The position numbers and the translations under genes are program-made. 64,000 bases of DNA from Bradyrhizobium sp. CCGB01 (GTDB lineage: Bacteria; Pseudomonadota; Alphaproteobacteria; Rhizobiales; Xanthobacteraceae), in assembly GCF_024199795.1 (NCBI RefSeq), contig NZ_JANADK010000001.1:7254001-7318000 (forward strand), in the 5' to 3' direction. The notes beneath the pieces are model-generated. The model was not told the origin of the DNA and did not search any database. It saw nothing but the letters and a program-made list of their open reading frames with translations. Shown here in pieces: positions 1 to 8,581 of the stretch (position 1 is the first letter of the stretch; the number at the start of each line of letters is the position of its first letter).

Positions 1-1
1 C

Positions 2-625
2 TTCGCCAGCGTGGTTCCGGAACGGCTTGAGGGCAAGTCCGTGCTCGACATCGGCTGCAACGCGGGTTTCTACGCCATGGAGATGAAGCGGCGCGGCGCC
101 GAGCGCGTCCTGGGCCTGGATACCGACGAAGCCTATCTCGCCCAAGCGCGCTTTGCCGCCGAAGTGAACGGGCTCCGCATCGAGTTTCGCAAAATGTCCA
201 CATACGATATCGGACAGCTCGGAGAGACATTCGACCTCGTGATATTTATGGGCGTGCTCTACCATCTGCGACACCCGCTACTTGCACTCGACCTCATCCA
301 CGAGCATGTCGCCCGTGATCTCCTGCTGTTTCAATCCATGCAGCGAGGCGGCGCTCACATCGACGCCGTTGACGAAAACTACGACTTTTGGACCACGGAC
401 CAGTTCGACTCCGCCGGGTATCCAAAGCTTCATTTCATCGAGAATGAATATGCTGACGATCCCACCAATTGGTGGGTCCCCAACCGGGCCTGCGTCGAGG
501 CTATGTTGCGGAGTGCCGGTTTTTCCATCGCGGCGCACCCGGAAGATGAAGTCTATCTCTGCAAGCGATCGGAACGTCCGCAGTCCAACGGTTCAGCCCA
601 TCTGTTCCGGGGGATCGAGCGATGA
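2..625 (+). CDS. SAM-dependent methyltransferase (5' truncated by window edge)
   Basis: This is a class I SAM-dependent methyltransferase. Counting from the GTG at 11, the SAM-binding motif I (VLDIGCNAG) lies at residues 11-19 and the acidic residue that would hold the ribose is D37 in GLDTDE. The frame stays open to base 2, so the true start is probably upstream of the window and GTG 11 is only the first visible possibility. The C-terminal half, with NWWVPNR and VYLCKR, resembles the small methyltransferases that, as I recall, NCBIfam groups as TIGR04290 (Rta_06860 type), which occur in clusters like this one. It overlaps the next gene by 4 bases (ATGA). Its substrate is unknown; a sugar or lipid-linked glycan is an inference from the neighbours. 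Confidence 0.85.
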   Translation, partial: FASVVPERLEGKSVLDIGCNAGFYAMEMKRRGAERVLGLDTDEAYLAQARFAAEVNGLRIEFRKMSTYDIGQLGETFDLVIFMGVLYHLRHPLLALDLIHEHVARDLLLFQSMQRGGAHIDAVDENYDFWTTDQFDSAGYPKLHFIENEYADDPTNWWVPNRACVEAMLRSAGFSIAAHPEDEVYLCKRSERPQSNGSAHLFRGIER

Positions 626-1563
626 TCGAGGCAGCAAAGATCTGGAACGAACCGAACAACAAATCGCATTGGGATATCGTGCTCGATCCGGATTGGGCCC
701 AATTTGCGAGCCTCGCCATCGCGGCGGGTAAGGCGATCTGCGGCGCACGGGCGGCGTTGCCGCGCGTGCTCGGCGGCCTCTCGCCGATCGATCCGTCCTT
801 CATACGCAATATGAAGGCACGGGGCGTCCTCGATCATTTCGATGCAGTCGCCGTTCATGGATTCCCGCTCGACTGGAACCTCTGGCAGATCGGTGAGTGG
901 CCGGCCAAGATCGAGGACATCAAGGCTGTAACCTCGCTGCCGGTCTGGGTCACAGAGGTCGGCGTCTCATCCTTCGGCGCCGAAGAAGTGCAAGCCTGGG
1001 GCCTAAGACGGACTGCCGAGCTCCTGATCGACCGCGCACCGCGCATCTATTGGTACAGCCTCTACGATCTGCCCTCGACCTGGGAAGCCACGACGCGGCA
1101 CAAGGAGGCCGAGGGATCGTCCTATTACCGGCATTTCCATATGGGCCTGCTGCGCGAGGACGGCTCGCCGAAGGCCGCAGCGGCACTTTTCGAGGAGTAC
1201 GCCCATGCCATGGGGCTCTGTCAGTGGTTTCACTTTGAAGATCGTCGCCTCGATAGCGCCGTACAGTGGATGCGTCGTTTAGGCGTCACTCATCTCAGGA
1301 CCGGCCTGTCATGGGCCGACAGTTTTCGTCCCAACGCACTCGACTGGTTCGACCGTCAGATGGACGCTCTGGCGGAGTTTCGGGTGACCGTTACTTTCTG
1401 CTTTACACCCGAGCATCGCGGCATGGAGCCACATCACACCAGCCCGCCCCGCGACGTGAATGAGTTTGCCGATTTTTGTGCGCAGATGGTCGACCGTTAC
1501 TGCGCGCAGACTGGCATAGCCGTTCCCCAACGCCTCGTCGCGCCAGTTGTGACAAGCGATTAG
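622..1563 (+). CDS. Glycosidase-like protein of clan GH-A type (beta-xylosidase-like), barrel order apparently permuted
   Basis: The protein has 313 residues. It opens almost at once with WNEPNN (residues 8-13), the sequence that ends barrel strand 4 and carries the acid/base Glu (E10) in GH39/GH5-like glycosidases. The likely nucleophile is E112 in VTEVG, and YWYSLYD (about 143-149) looks like strand 8. Residues about 203-293 (HFEDRRLD, GVTHLRTGLSWADSFRP, VTFCFTPEHRG) then resemble strands 1-3 of the same kind of barrel, which normally come first. The order is therefore swapped relative to the usual fold. The start is fixed by an ATGA overlap with the methyltransferase. No signal peptide is visible, so it probably acts in the cytoplasm. 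Hydrolysis or transglycosylation of a pentoside is possible because a UDP-xylose synthase ends the operon, but the substrate is not known. Confidence 0.7.
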   Translation: MIEAAKIWNEPNNKSHWDIVLDPDWAQFASLAIAAGKAICGARAALPRVLGGLSPIDPSFIRNMKARGVLDHFDAVAVHGFPLDWNLWQIGEWPAKIEDIKAVTSLPVWVTEVGVSSFGAEEVQAWGLRRTAELLIDRAPRIYWYSLYDLPSTWEATTRHKEAEGSSYYRHFHMGLLREDGSPKAAAALFEEYAHAMGLCQWFHFEDRRLDSAVQWMRRLGVTHLRTGLSWADSFRPNALDWFDRQMDALAEFRVTVTFCFTPEHRGMEPHHTSPPRDVNEFADFCAQMVDRYCAQTGIAVPQRLVAPVVTSD

Positions 1564-1803
1564 ACGATCCAATCTTCTGAGTGACTCTCGAACCGCGCCT
1601 ACGACGAGTCGCGGATTCACCCACGTTATTGATCCAGGTTAGCGAAATTATTGTTTGTACAATGCGGGGGAACGAACATTCCTCGCATCGCTTCTGACTC
1701 CAAACCCGGCCGGCGCGCGTCTCTCGACCCCATCAACTGCACGCCTCAGCTCCTATTATCGACCGATCCTCTGGATCGGTCCTGCAACGTTACGGATGTC
1801 GGA

Positions 1804-2916
1804 ATGGCGCGAGTATTGATTACAGGCGGCGCAGGATTCATCGGCTCACACGCAACAGACGTACTGCTCGCTGCCGGCTATGATGTGAGAATTCTCGACA
1901 ATCTTTCTCCGCAGGTCCATGGCAGCGGCCGCCCACGTCCAGCCTACCTCGCAAGGGAAGCCGAACTCCTCGTCGGCGACGTCACGGAGGCCAGCATCGT
2001 CGAACAGGCGCTGCGGGGCACGGATATGGTCCTGCATCTCGCCTCCGCTGTCGGCGTCGGCCAGAGCATGTACGACATCGAACCGTATGTTAGGACGAAT
2101 GAGCTTGGCACCGCCGTACTATTGCAGGCCCTTTCGAGGCATCCGGTTGAGCGGCTGGTGGTCGCATCGTCCATGAGCATATACGGCGAAGGTCTTTACC
2201 GCACGCACGATCAGAGTGTTGTCAACGGCGGAGAACGGTCCGTAGAGCGGCTCCGCAGAGGCGAATGGGAGCTGCGCGATGCAAGTGGTGGGTTGCTTGA
2301 GCCCGCACCTACGCCGGAGACCAAGAACCCATCGCTTAGCTCGGTCTACGCGCTCAATAAGTTTGCGCAGGAACGCATGTGCCTCATCACGGGCAAGGCT
2401 TACGGCATTCCGACCCTCGCGCTACGTTTTTTCAACGTGTTTGGTCCACGACAGGCCCTATCCAATCCTTACACCGGGGTGCTCGCGATCTTTGCTGCCC
2501 GACTGCTCAACGGACGCCCTCCGCTCGTCTTTGAAGACGGCGAGCAGCGGCGCGATTTCGTCCATGTACACGACGTCGCCCGTGCCTGCCGCATCGCGCT
2601 GGAGACAGAGCATGCGCAGAACGTGTTCAATGTAGGCTCGGGTCAAAGCCGGACGATTCTATCGGTCGCACAGGACCTGGCTGATGTGATGGGGCGCCGC
2701 GACATCGCACCCGAGATCACGAGGAAATTTCGCGCCGGTGACATCAGGCACTGCTTCGCGGACATCGGCAAGTCGCGTGACCTGCTCGCCTTCGAACCAC
2801 ACGTCGCGTTCAAAGATGGGCTTGAAGAGCTCGCCGCATATCTCGCCGACCAGATCGCCGACGATCAAGCCGAACGAGCGACCAACGAACTGCTGCAGCG
2901 AGGATTGGTCGCGTGA
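1804..2916 (+). CDS. NAD-dependent sugar epimerase/dehydratase (extended SDR)
   Basis: The protein has 370 residues and an N-terminal Rossmann motif GGAGFIG (residues 8-14). The catalytic YxxxK is Y182 and K186 (YALNK), preceded by an ASSMSIYG strand. The fold family converts nucleotide-activated sugars (4-epimerisation, 4,6-dehydration or related). The large insert between residues 130 and 175 and the RFFNVFGPRQ motif recall dTDP-L-rhamnose 4-epimerase-like members, but I cannot fix the substrate. The frame is open back to 1651; I chose ATG 1804 because MARVLITGG starts directly at the Rossmann fold. About 240 bases without a gene separate it from the previous gene, so an internal promoter may lie there. 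It touches the next gene at TGATG. Confidence 0.85.
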   Translation: MARVLITGGAGFIGSHATDVLLAAGYDVRILDNLSPQVHGSGRPRPAYLAREAELLVGDVTEASIVEQALRGTDMVLHLASAVGVGQSMYDIEPYVRTNELGTAVLLQALSRHPVERLVVASSMSIYGEGLYRTHDQSVVNGGERSVERLRRGEWELRDASGGLLEPAPTPETKNPSLSSVYALNKFAQERMCLITGKAYGIPTLALRFFNVFGPRQALSNPYTGVLAIFAARLLNGRPPLVFEDGEQRRDFVHVHDVARACRIALETEHAQNVFNVGSGQSRTILSVAQDLADVMGRRDIAPEITRKFRAGDIRHCFADIGKSRDLLAFEPHVAFKDGLEELAAYLADQIADDQAERATNELLQRGLVA

Positions 2917-3980
2917 TGGAACAGCGAGACAACAGGCCCGTCCTGATCACCGGCGGCTGCGGGTTCATCGGTTGCAATCTTGCCGATCGCCTGGCGGCAC
3001 GCGGTGAGCGCGTGCTGGTGCTGGACAACCTGGCCCGCGCCGGCGTGCGCGAGAACGCACAATGGCTCAAATCCAGGCATGGTGATCTCATCACCATCAC
3101 GGTGGCGGATATCCGTGAGCCGATCCCGGTCATCGACGCCGTGCGTGACGCCCGGGCCGTGCTGCATCTGGCGGCCCAAGTCGCCGTCACGGACAGCGTG
3201 AGCGACCCGGCTGCCGACTTCGAGATCAACGCACGTGGCACCCTGAACGTGCTGGAAGCCGTTCGCCTGCACAACAGTACCGCGCCCGTCATGTTTGCCT
3301 CCACCAACAAGGTCTATGGCCGCCTCATCGAAGATAGCGAGATCGCGCTCGCCGGCCGCCGTTACACGCCGACCAGCGCCCTGCTGGTGGATGGAATCTC
3401 CGAGAACGCGCCGCTCGATTTCTATAGCCCTTACGGCTGTTCCAAGGGCACTGCTGACCAATATGTCCATGACTATGCGCGCGTGTTTGGGCTGCGTACG
3501 GTGGTGATGCGCATGAGCTGCATTTATGGGCCGCGGCAGTTCGGCACCGAAGACCAGGGGTGGGTCGCGCATTTCCTGCTGAGCGCTATCCGCGGCAAGC
3601 CCCTGACGATCTACGGTGACGGCTACCAGGTTCGCGACGCCTTGCATGTGTCAGATGCCGTTGCAGCCTGGCTCGCGGCGCTCGACCGGATCGGGCTCGC
3701 ATGTGGACGGGTGTTCAATCTCGGCGGCGGACCGGCCAACGCCGTCAGCCTTCGCGAGTTGATCGACCAAATCTCCGAGCTCACTGGCCGCGAGATTGCA
3801 TACTGCTTTGCCGATTGGCGTCCTGGCGATCAGCCGTGGTACGTCACTGATACGCGCGCCCTGTCCACAGCGCTGGGCTGGACCCCGCAAATCCCACTCG
3901 CAGAGGGTCTTCGCTCGCTTCACGCCTGGATGAGCGGCCGCTTCGCCGCAGCTCATGACAGCCGCGAGGCTCTAGCATGA
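2916..3980 (+). CDS. NAD-dependent epimerase, CDP-paratose 2-epimerase-like (extended SDR)
   Basis: The protein has 354 residues. The Rossmann motif GGCGFIG lies at residues 13-19, STNKVYG at about 130, and the catalytic pair is Y173 and K177 in YGCSK. The combination of STNKVYG, YGCSKGTADQYV and YGPRQFGTEDQGWVAHF is what I associate with CDP-tyvelose/CDP-paratose 2-epimerases, which invert C2 of a nucleotide-linked deoxysugar. The exact substrate here is unproven. ATG 2916 shares its A with the TGA of the upstream gene; a GTG at 2913 is also possible. The gene overlaps the radical SAM gene downstream by 4 bases, so the epimerases and that enzyme should be co-translated. Confidence 0.85.
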   Translation: MEQRDNRPVLITGGCGFIGCNLADRLAARGERVLVLDNLARAGVRENAQWLKSRHGDLITITVADIREPIPVIDAVRDARAVLHLAAQVAVTDSVSDPAADFEINARGTLNVLEAVRLHNSTAPVMFASTNKVYGRLIEDSEIALAGRRYTPTSALLVDGISENAPLDFYSPYGCSKGTADQYVHDYARVFGLRTVVMRMSCIYGPRQFGTEDQGWVAHFLLSAIRGKPLTIYGDGYQVRDALHVSDAVAAWLAALDRIGLACGRVFNLGGGPANAVSLRELIDQISELTGREIAYCFADWRPGDQPWYVTDTRALSTALGWTPQIPLAEGLRSLHAWMSGRFAAAHDSREALA

Positions 3981-5263
3981 AGCGCGTCGCCCTTATCAAC
4001 CCGAATTGGGATTATGCCGGCAGCATCTATTTCGGCTGCCGGTCCCCTCACCTGCCGCTTGAGCTCGGGATCACCGAACACCACCTTAAAGCAGCCGGGC
4101 ACCCGACGCTACTGCTCGATGCCCACATGTTCGACCTGTCGCCGCGCGACATCGAAGCAGAGCTGCAGAGCTTCGGGCCCGACATGATCGTCATCACCAC
4201 GGCACCGACCTATCTGTTTTGGCGCTGCGCCCCCCCGGAGCTCCGCGTTCCGCAGGCGCTTGCTTTGGCAGTGCGGGATCTTGCGCCTGTGCTGATTGCA
4301 GTTGGCCCGCATGGATCGACGACCCCGCGGGCTGCACTCAGGAAACTCGGCGTTGACGTCGTCGTCATGGGTGAGTGTGAGGCGTCCTTGCTGCGCCTGG
4401 CCAACGGCGAGCGGGATTTTCCCGGCCTGTGCCTTGCGGACGAGGCTTCCATTCGGGTCAATGCTGGCCCGCAGGCCGCGCAGTTCAAAGATCAGCCCGC
4501 TCTCGATTGGTCGGCCGAGATGATCCGGCGCCATCATCACCACCATCACCGCTTTGAGGCAGCCCCTGTCGGCCCCGGCGCGGAAGTCGAAGCGTCGCGG
4601 GGATGCCCCTACAACTGCACGTTCTGCGCCAAGGAGAACTTCCGCAACGCCTACCGCAGGCGGCCGCCTGCGATCATTCTCGACGAGATCGATCGCCTGC
4701 ATCGGCAGAACATCGAATATGTCTACTTCATCGACGAGATCTTTCTTCCCAATCACGAGCTGCTGGAAGGGCTAAGCCAGCGCGGTCTTAAATTCGGCGT
4801 GCAGACGAGGATCGATCTGTGGAACCCGGACATGCTCGCCCTGCTCGGGCGCGCCGGCTGTGTGTCGATCGAGGCGGGAATTGAAAGCCTCACGGTCGAA
4901 GGCCGCGCTGCGCTGGCGAAGAACTGCAAGCTGAGCACCGATCAGCTCGCTGACCGGCTTGTCGAGGCCCGCCGTCACGTTCCGTTCGTGCAAGCCAACC
5001 TGATCGAGGTGCCTGAAGACGACGATCCTGTCGTGCAGCGCTGGCGCGCAAAGATGCAGGATGCCGGCATCTGGGCCAACGATCCAGTCCCGCTTTATCC
5101 CTATCCGGGATCGCCGGACTATCGAAAGCTATGGGGCGAGCCCGATGATTTCGCCTGGGAGCGCGCACATCGGCACTATCTCACGATGTTTGACCAGTTC
5201 AGTGACGTGCAGAACGAACGCCCGGTACCGCTCGACGCACTCGAGCTTCAGGTGGCCTCATGA
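3977..5263 (+). CDS. B12-binding domain radical SAM protein
   Basis: The protein has 428 residues. An N-terminal cobalamin-binding-like Rossmann domain (about residues 1-150, with PHLPLELG and VVVMGECE) is followed by a radical SAM barrel whose 4Fe-4S ligands are C210, C214 and C217 in CPYNCTFC. Cobalamin-dependent radical SAM enzymes usually methylate unactivated carbons or phosphinates, or rearrange rings. Within a sugar cluster, C-methylation or another radical change of a glycan is a reasonable inference. As I recall, TIGR04295 describes such proteins next to TIGR04290 methyltransferases. Residues 186-191 are six consecutive histidines between the two domains. The gene overlaps both neighbours by 4 bases. 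Confidence 0.85.
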   Translation: MKRVALINPNWDYAGSIYFGCRSPHLPLELGITEHHLKAAGHPTLLLDAHMFDLSPRDIEAELQSFGPDMIVITTAPTYLFWRCAPPELRVPQALALAVRDLAPVLIAVGPHGSTTPRAALRKLGVDVVVMGECEASLLRLANGERDFPGLCLADEASIRVNAGPQAAQFKDQPALDWSAEMIRRHHHHHHRFEAAPVGPGAEVEASRGCPYNCTFCAKENFRNAYRRRPPAIILDEIDRLHRQNIEYVYFIDEIFLPNHELLEGLSQRGLKFGVQTRIDLWNPDMLALLGRAGCVSIEAGIESLTVEGRAALAKNCKLSTDQLADRLVEARRHVPFVQANLIEVPEDDDPVVQRWRAKMQDAGIWANDPVPLYPYPGSPDYRKLWGEPDDFAWERAHRHYLTMFDQFSDVQNERPVPLDALELQVAS

Positions 5264-6372
5264 GCCTCGCATCGAGAATCAGACTCCTGATGACGACCGA
5301 TACGGTTGGCGGCGTATGGACCTACTCATGCGCGCTGGCCACAAATCTTGCCGGCTCCGGTGTCGACGTCACCCTGGTGACGATGGGCCCTCGGGCGCAT
5401 CCCGAGCAGCGGGCGATACTCAAGGGCTCGCCGGTGCGCCTGATGGAGACTGACCTCGCGCTTGAATGGCAGGATCCGGAAGGCCGAGATATCGACGAAG
5501 CGCGACGCGTCCTCGCCGCCGTCGAGGCGCGGGTCAGGCCCAATATCATTCATCTCAACAGCTTCCGGGAAGCGACCTTTCTCTGGCACGCACCGACGAT
5601 TGTCGTGGCGCATTCCTGTGTGAACTCCTGGGCGCTGGCCTGTCGCGATACGGCCTGGCTGAGTGAACCCAGGTGGACGCGTTACACGGAACGGGTGGCC
5701 ACAGCGCTCGATAGGACCCAGGTCTGGGTCACCCCCAGTCAGTCCTTTCACGACGACATCACCGATATCTATCGCCCTCACACGCCGGGTGTCGTGATCT
5801 GGAACGGGATCGTATCGCGGGCTCTCGGCGGCCGAAAGCGCGACCAGATCCTTGCGGCCGGTCGGCTGTGGGATCGCGGCAAGAACATCGAGACCCTGAC
5901 ATCAGCCGCACCAGGGCTGCAATGGCCGGTCCGCGTGGCAGGCGCCGGCGGCGCGAACATGCCGAACAGTGTCGAATGGCTTGGGCAAATCTCGCACGAT
6001 GATCTGCGCGCACGTCTCCAGCGTGCGGCGATCTTTGTCAGCTCGGCGCTGTATGAACCGTTCGGCCTTTCGGTTCTCGAGGCGGCTGCAGCCGGCTGCG
6101 CACTTGTGCTGTCCGACATCCCGACATTCCGGGAATTATGGAGCGGCGCCGCGGTGTTTTTCGATCCGCAAGACAGCCAGGCATTGCATCAGATTCTGGA
6201 CGGTCTCTGCGCCGATACTGCCGCGAGGGTACGCCTGCAAGGCGCAGCCTATGAGCATTCGCTCTCCTACGCGTTGGCGCGGACGACGGAAGCGTATCTG
6301 AACCTCTACAAAGACCTTCTGCAGTCCCGCCGGACGAATGCGCCGGCCATGCCGATCGAGGTGCGCGCATGA
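5260..6372 (+). CDS. Glycosyltransferase family 4 (GT-B fold)
   Basis: The protein has 370 residues. An N-terminal acceptor domain with VGGVWTYSCALA (about 16-27) precedes a C-terminal donor domain with AAGRLWDRGKNI (about 199-210) and the E-x7-E element EPFGLSVLE (266-274), which binds the sugar nucleotide in GT4 retaining transferases. It should move a hexose or pentose from a nucleotide sugar to a growing glycan at the cytoplasmic side of the membrane. Donor and acceptor cannot be read from sequence. It overlaps both neighbours by 4 bases and is the only classical GT4 in the operon; the three following transferases belong to another subgroup. Confidence 0.87.
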   Translation: MSLASRIRLLMTTDTVGGVWTYSCALATNLAGSGVDVTLVTMGPRAHPEQRAILKGSPVRLMETDLALEWQDPEGRDIDEARRVLAAVEARVRPNIIHLNSFREATFLWHAPTIVVAHSCVNSWALACRDTAWLSEPRWTRYTERVATALDRTQVWVTPSQSFHDDITDIYRPHTPGVVIWNGIVSRALGGRKRDQILAAGRLWDRGKNIETLTSAAPGLQWPVRVAGAGGANMPNSVEWLGQISHDDLRARLQRAAIFVSSALYEPFGLSVLEAAAAGCALVLSDIPTFRELWSGAAVFFDPQDSQALHQILDGLCADTAARVRLQGAAYEHSLSYALARTTEAYLNLYKDLLQSRRTNAPAMPIEVRA

Positions 6373-7496
6373 AATGCGTCCTGTTTTACCATGCGTTCAC
6401 CTCCTGCTGGAACAACGGCAACGCGCATTTCCTTCGCGGCTATGCGCGCGAGCTCAGCGCACTCGGCCATGAGGTCATCGTGTTCGAGCCGATCGACGGC
6501 TGGAGCCGGCTGAACGCCATCCGAGAGGGAGGCGCCGCAATCCAGGACGTCGGCGATCTCTTCCCGGGCATCGCCATTTGCCGCTATGACAGCTGCCTTG
6601 ACTTCGACGAGGCACTGGATGGAGCCGATCTCGTCATCGTGCACGAGTGGAATTCGCCTGACGTGATCGAGCAGGTCGGATACCGGCGTGCACACGGCTC
6701 GCGGTTTACGTTGCTGTTCCACGATACCCACCACCGCGCGATCACCGCACCGGACGAACTCGCCCAATTCGACCTGGACGCCTTCGACGGCGTGCTCGCC
6801 TTTGGCGAAGTGCTTCGCCAGATCTATGTCAAACTCGGCTGGGGTGACCGAGCCTATACGTGGCACGAGGGCGCCGACATCGCGATGTATCATCCCTTGC
6901 CAAGCGTCGAACGCACCGACGATCTGGTCTGGATCGGCAATTGGGGTGATGGCGAGCGCAGCGCCGAGCTCAACGAATTTCTGGTCAAGCCTGTTGCCGA
7001 GATGAATTTGCGCACGAGCGTGTACGGCGTTCGCTATTCGGAGCCGGCTCTCCATGCCATTCGGGGAGCGGGCATCCGATATGGCGGTTGGCTCCCGGCG
7101 CACTGGGCTCCGGTCGCCTTTGCCGGGGCGCGCGCCACTGTCCACGTGCCCCGGGGGCCCTATGTTCGATCACTCCCAGGCATACCGACCATCCGTGTGT
7201 TCGAGGCGCTCGCCTGCGGCATTCCCCTGGTTTCGGCGCCCTGGTCCGATGCCGAAGGCCTGTTTCCCGAAGACACTTATCTCAAGGCTGCGGACGGCAC
7301 GGAAATGAAGCTGGCACTTCGCGCCGTTCTCGATGACCGGGCATTGTCGTCCGCGATGGTCGAGGCCGGCCTTAAGACGATCCGGGAGCGTCATACCTGC
7401 CGTCATCGCGCGCAGCAGCTCGTGGACATTGTCGAGGACATTCGCGCCTCCGATACCTCGTCACGGCCCCTGCGATACATTGGAGCCTCTGCATGA
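6369..7496 (+). CDS. CgeB-like glycosyltransferase, copy 1
   Basis: The protein has 375 residues. It starts with CVLFYHAFTSCWNNGNAHF, matching the N-terminal pattern of the two genes that follow (a Phe or Ser near residue 7, then SxWxNG). The C-terminal donor domain has a CgeB-type block around GIPTIRVFEALACGIPLVSA and ends with an RHTCRHRA helix seen in all three copies. CgeB/YkvP-like proteins are GT-B transferases first named from Bacillus spore coats. Here the family is part of a polysaccharide or glycolipid operon. It overlaps both neighbours by 4 bases. Donor specificity is unknown. Confidence 0.8.
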   Translation: MKCVLFYHAFTSCWNNGNAHFLRGYARELSALGHEVIVFEPIDGWSRLNAIREGGAAIQDVGDLFPGIAICRYDSCLDFDEALDGADLVIVHEWNSPDVIEQVGYRRAHGSRFTLLFHDTHHRAITAPDELAQFDLDAFDGVLAFGEVLRQIYVKLGWGDRAYTWHEGADIAMYHPLPSVERTDDLVWIGNWGDGERSAELNEFLVKPVAEMNLRTSVYGVRYSEPALHAIRGAGIRYGGWLPAHWAPVAFAGARATVHVPRGPYVRSLPGIPTIRVFEALACGIPLVSAPWSDAEGLFPEDTYLKAADGTEMKLALRAVLDDRALSSAMVEAGLKTIRERHTCRHRAQQLVDIVEDIRASDTSSRPLRYIGASA

Positions 7497-8581
7497 AGAT
7501 CTGCTTCTTCGGGTCCAGCCTCGTCTCGTCCTACTGGAACGGTGCCGCTACCTATTATCGCGGCATGCTCAAACAGATCGCTGCGCTCGGCCACCACATC
7601 ACCTTCTTCGAGCCCGATGCTTTCGAGCGCCAAGCCCATCGCGACATCGCCGATCCCGATTGGGCCAGAGTCGTTGTGTATCCGGCAACGGAAGATGGCT
7701 GGCGCGGCTCGCTCGAGGCAGCGGCGCGATCCGGCGACATGCTGATTAAAGCCAGCGGCGTCGGTGTCTTCGATCAGGACCTGGAGGAGGCGGTCGCCGC
7801 CATGTCCTCCCGAACCATGCGTGTTTATTGGGATGTCGATGCCCCGGCCACGCTCGAAGCCATGATGAGCGATGCCGGGCACCATTTGCGACGCGCAATT
7901 CCCTCCTACGATATGGTCCTGACTTACGGCGGAGGCGAGCCCGTCATCTCGGCCTATCGCGCCCTGGGCTCTCGAGACTGCGTTCCGATCTACAACGCTC
8001 TCGATCCCGAGACGCATTTTCCTTCGCCACCAAAACCTGGCTTTTCCTGCGATCTCAGCCTGCTGGCCAATCGCCTGCCGGATCGCGAGCAGCGCGTTGA
8101 ACGCTTCTTCCTCGATGTCGCACGCGAGTTGCCGAACAAGACATTCACTCTCGGCGGTTCCGGCTGGGAGACCAAGGACACCGCCCGCAACATCCGCAAG
8201 GTGGGTCATGTCGGCACCGGCGAGCACAATGCCTTCTTCAGCTCCGGTCTTGCGACGCTCAACGTCAACCGCGACAGCATGGCGCGTTTCGGCTTCTCGC
8301 CACCGACACGGGTGTTCGAGGCAGTCGGCGCAGGCGCCTGCCTGATCACGGATCAATGGGACGGAATCGAAAATTTCCTGGATCCCGGTCGTGAGGTTCT
8401 GGTGGCCTCGGACGGAGCGGAGGTTGCCTACCATCTCAGCCAACTCAGCGCCGATCGCGCCGCGGCGATCGCTGCCCGCGCCCGCGCCCGCATTCTCAGC
8501 GAACACACCTATAGGCACCGGGCCCGCCAATTCAACGAACTCTTTGTCGGAAGCAGCTCGCGTATCGAGGCAGCAGAATGA
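7493..8581 (+). CDS. CgeB-like glycosyltransferase, copy 2
   Basis: The protein has 362 residues and is a paralogue of the genes on either side. The shared marks are ICFFGSSLVSSYWNGAATYYRG at the N-terminus, LGHHITFFEPDAF, a central YWDVDAPATLEAM, a donor block FGFSPPTRVFEAVGAGACLI, and the C-terminal HTYRHRARQF. It should be a GT-B glycosyltransferase acting at the cytoplasmic membrane face. It overlaps both neighbours by 4 bases. It is more similar to copy 3 than to copy 1, since copies 2 and 3 share the D-x-D-T/A-P-x-T-L block and the RH-rich C-terminal ending; this ranking is by eye. Confidence 0.8.
   Translation: MKICFFGSSLVSSYWNGAATYYRGMLKQIAALGHHITFFEPDAFERQAHRDIADPDWARVVVYPATEDGWRGSLEAAARSGDMLIKASGVGVFDQDLEEAVAAMSSRTMRVYWDVDAPATLEAMMSDAGHHLRRAIPSYDMVLTYGGGEPVISAYRALGSRDCVPIYNALDPETHFPSPPKPGFSCDLSLLANRLPDREQRVERFFLDVARELPNKTFTLGGSGWETKDTARNIRKVGHVGTGEHNAFFSSGLATLNVNRDSMARFGFSPPTRVFEAVGAGACLITDQWDGIENFLDPGREVLVASDGAEVAYHLSQLSADRAAAIAARARARILSEHTYRHRARQFNELFVGSSSRIEAAE

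Noticed and set aside
1651..1803. N-terminal extension of the first epimerase by 51 residues
   Set aside because: The Rossmann fold begins at ATG 1804; the extension has no family similarity or better ribosome site.
2865..3647. 260-codon minus frame opposite the second epimerase
   Set aside because: It is antisense to an epimerase with complete catalytic motifs.
4532..4549. His6 run as evidence of an engineered tag
   Set aside because: It is in the middle of a natural gene in an intact operon with mixed CAT/CAC codons, so a cloning artefact is unlikely.
7403..8530. 375-codon minus frame opposite a CgeB-like gene
   Set aside because: No recognisable motif, no ribosome site, and it exactly mirrors a well-supported gene.
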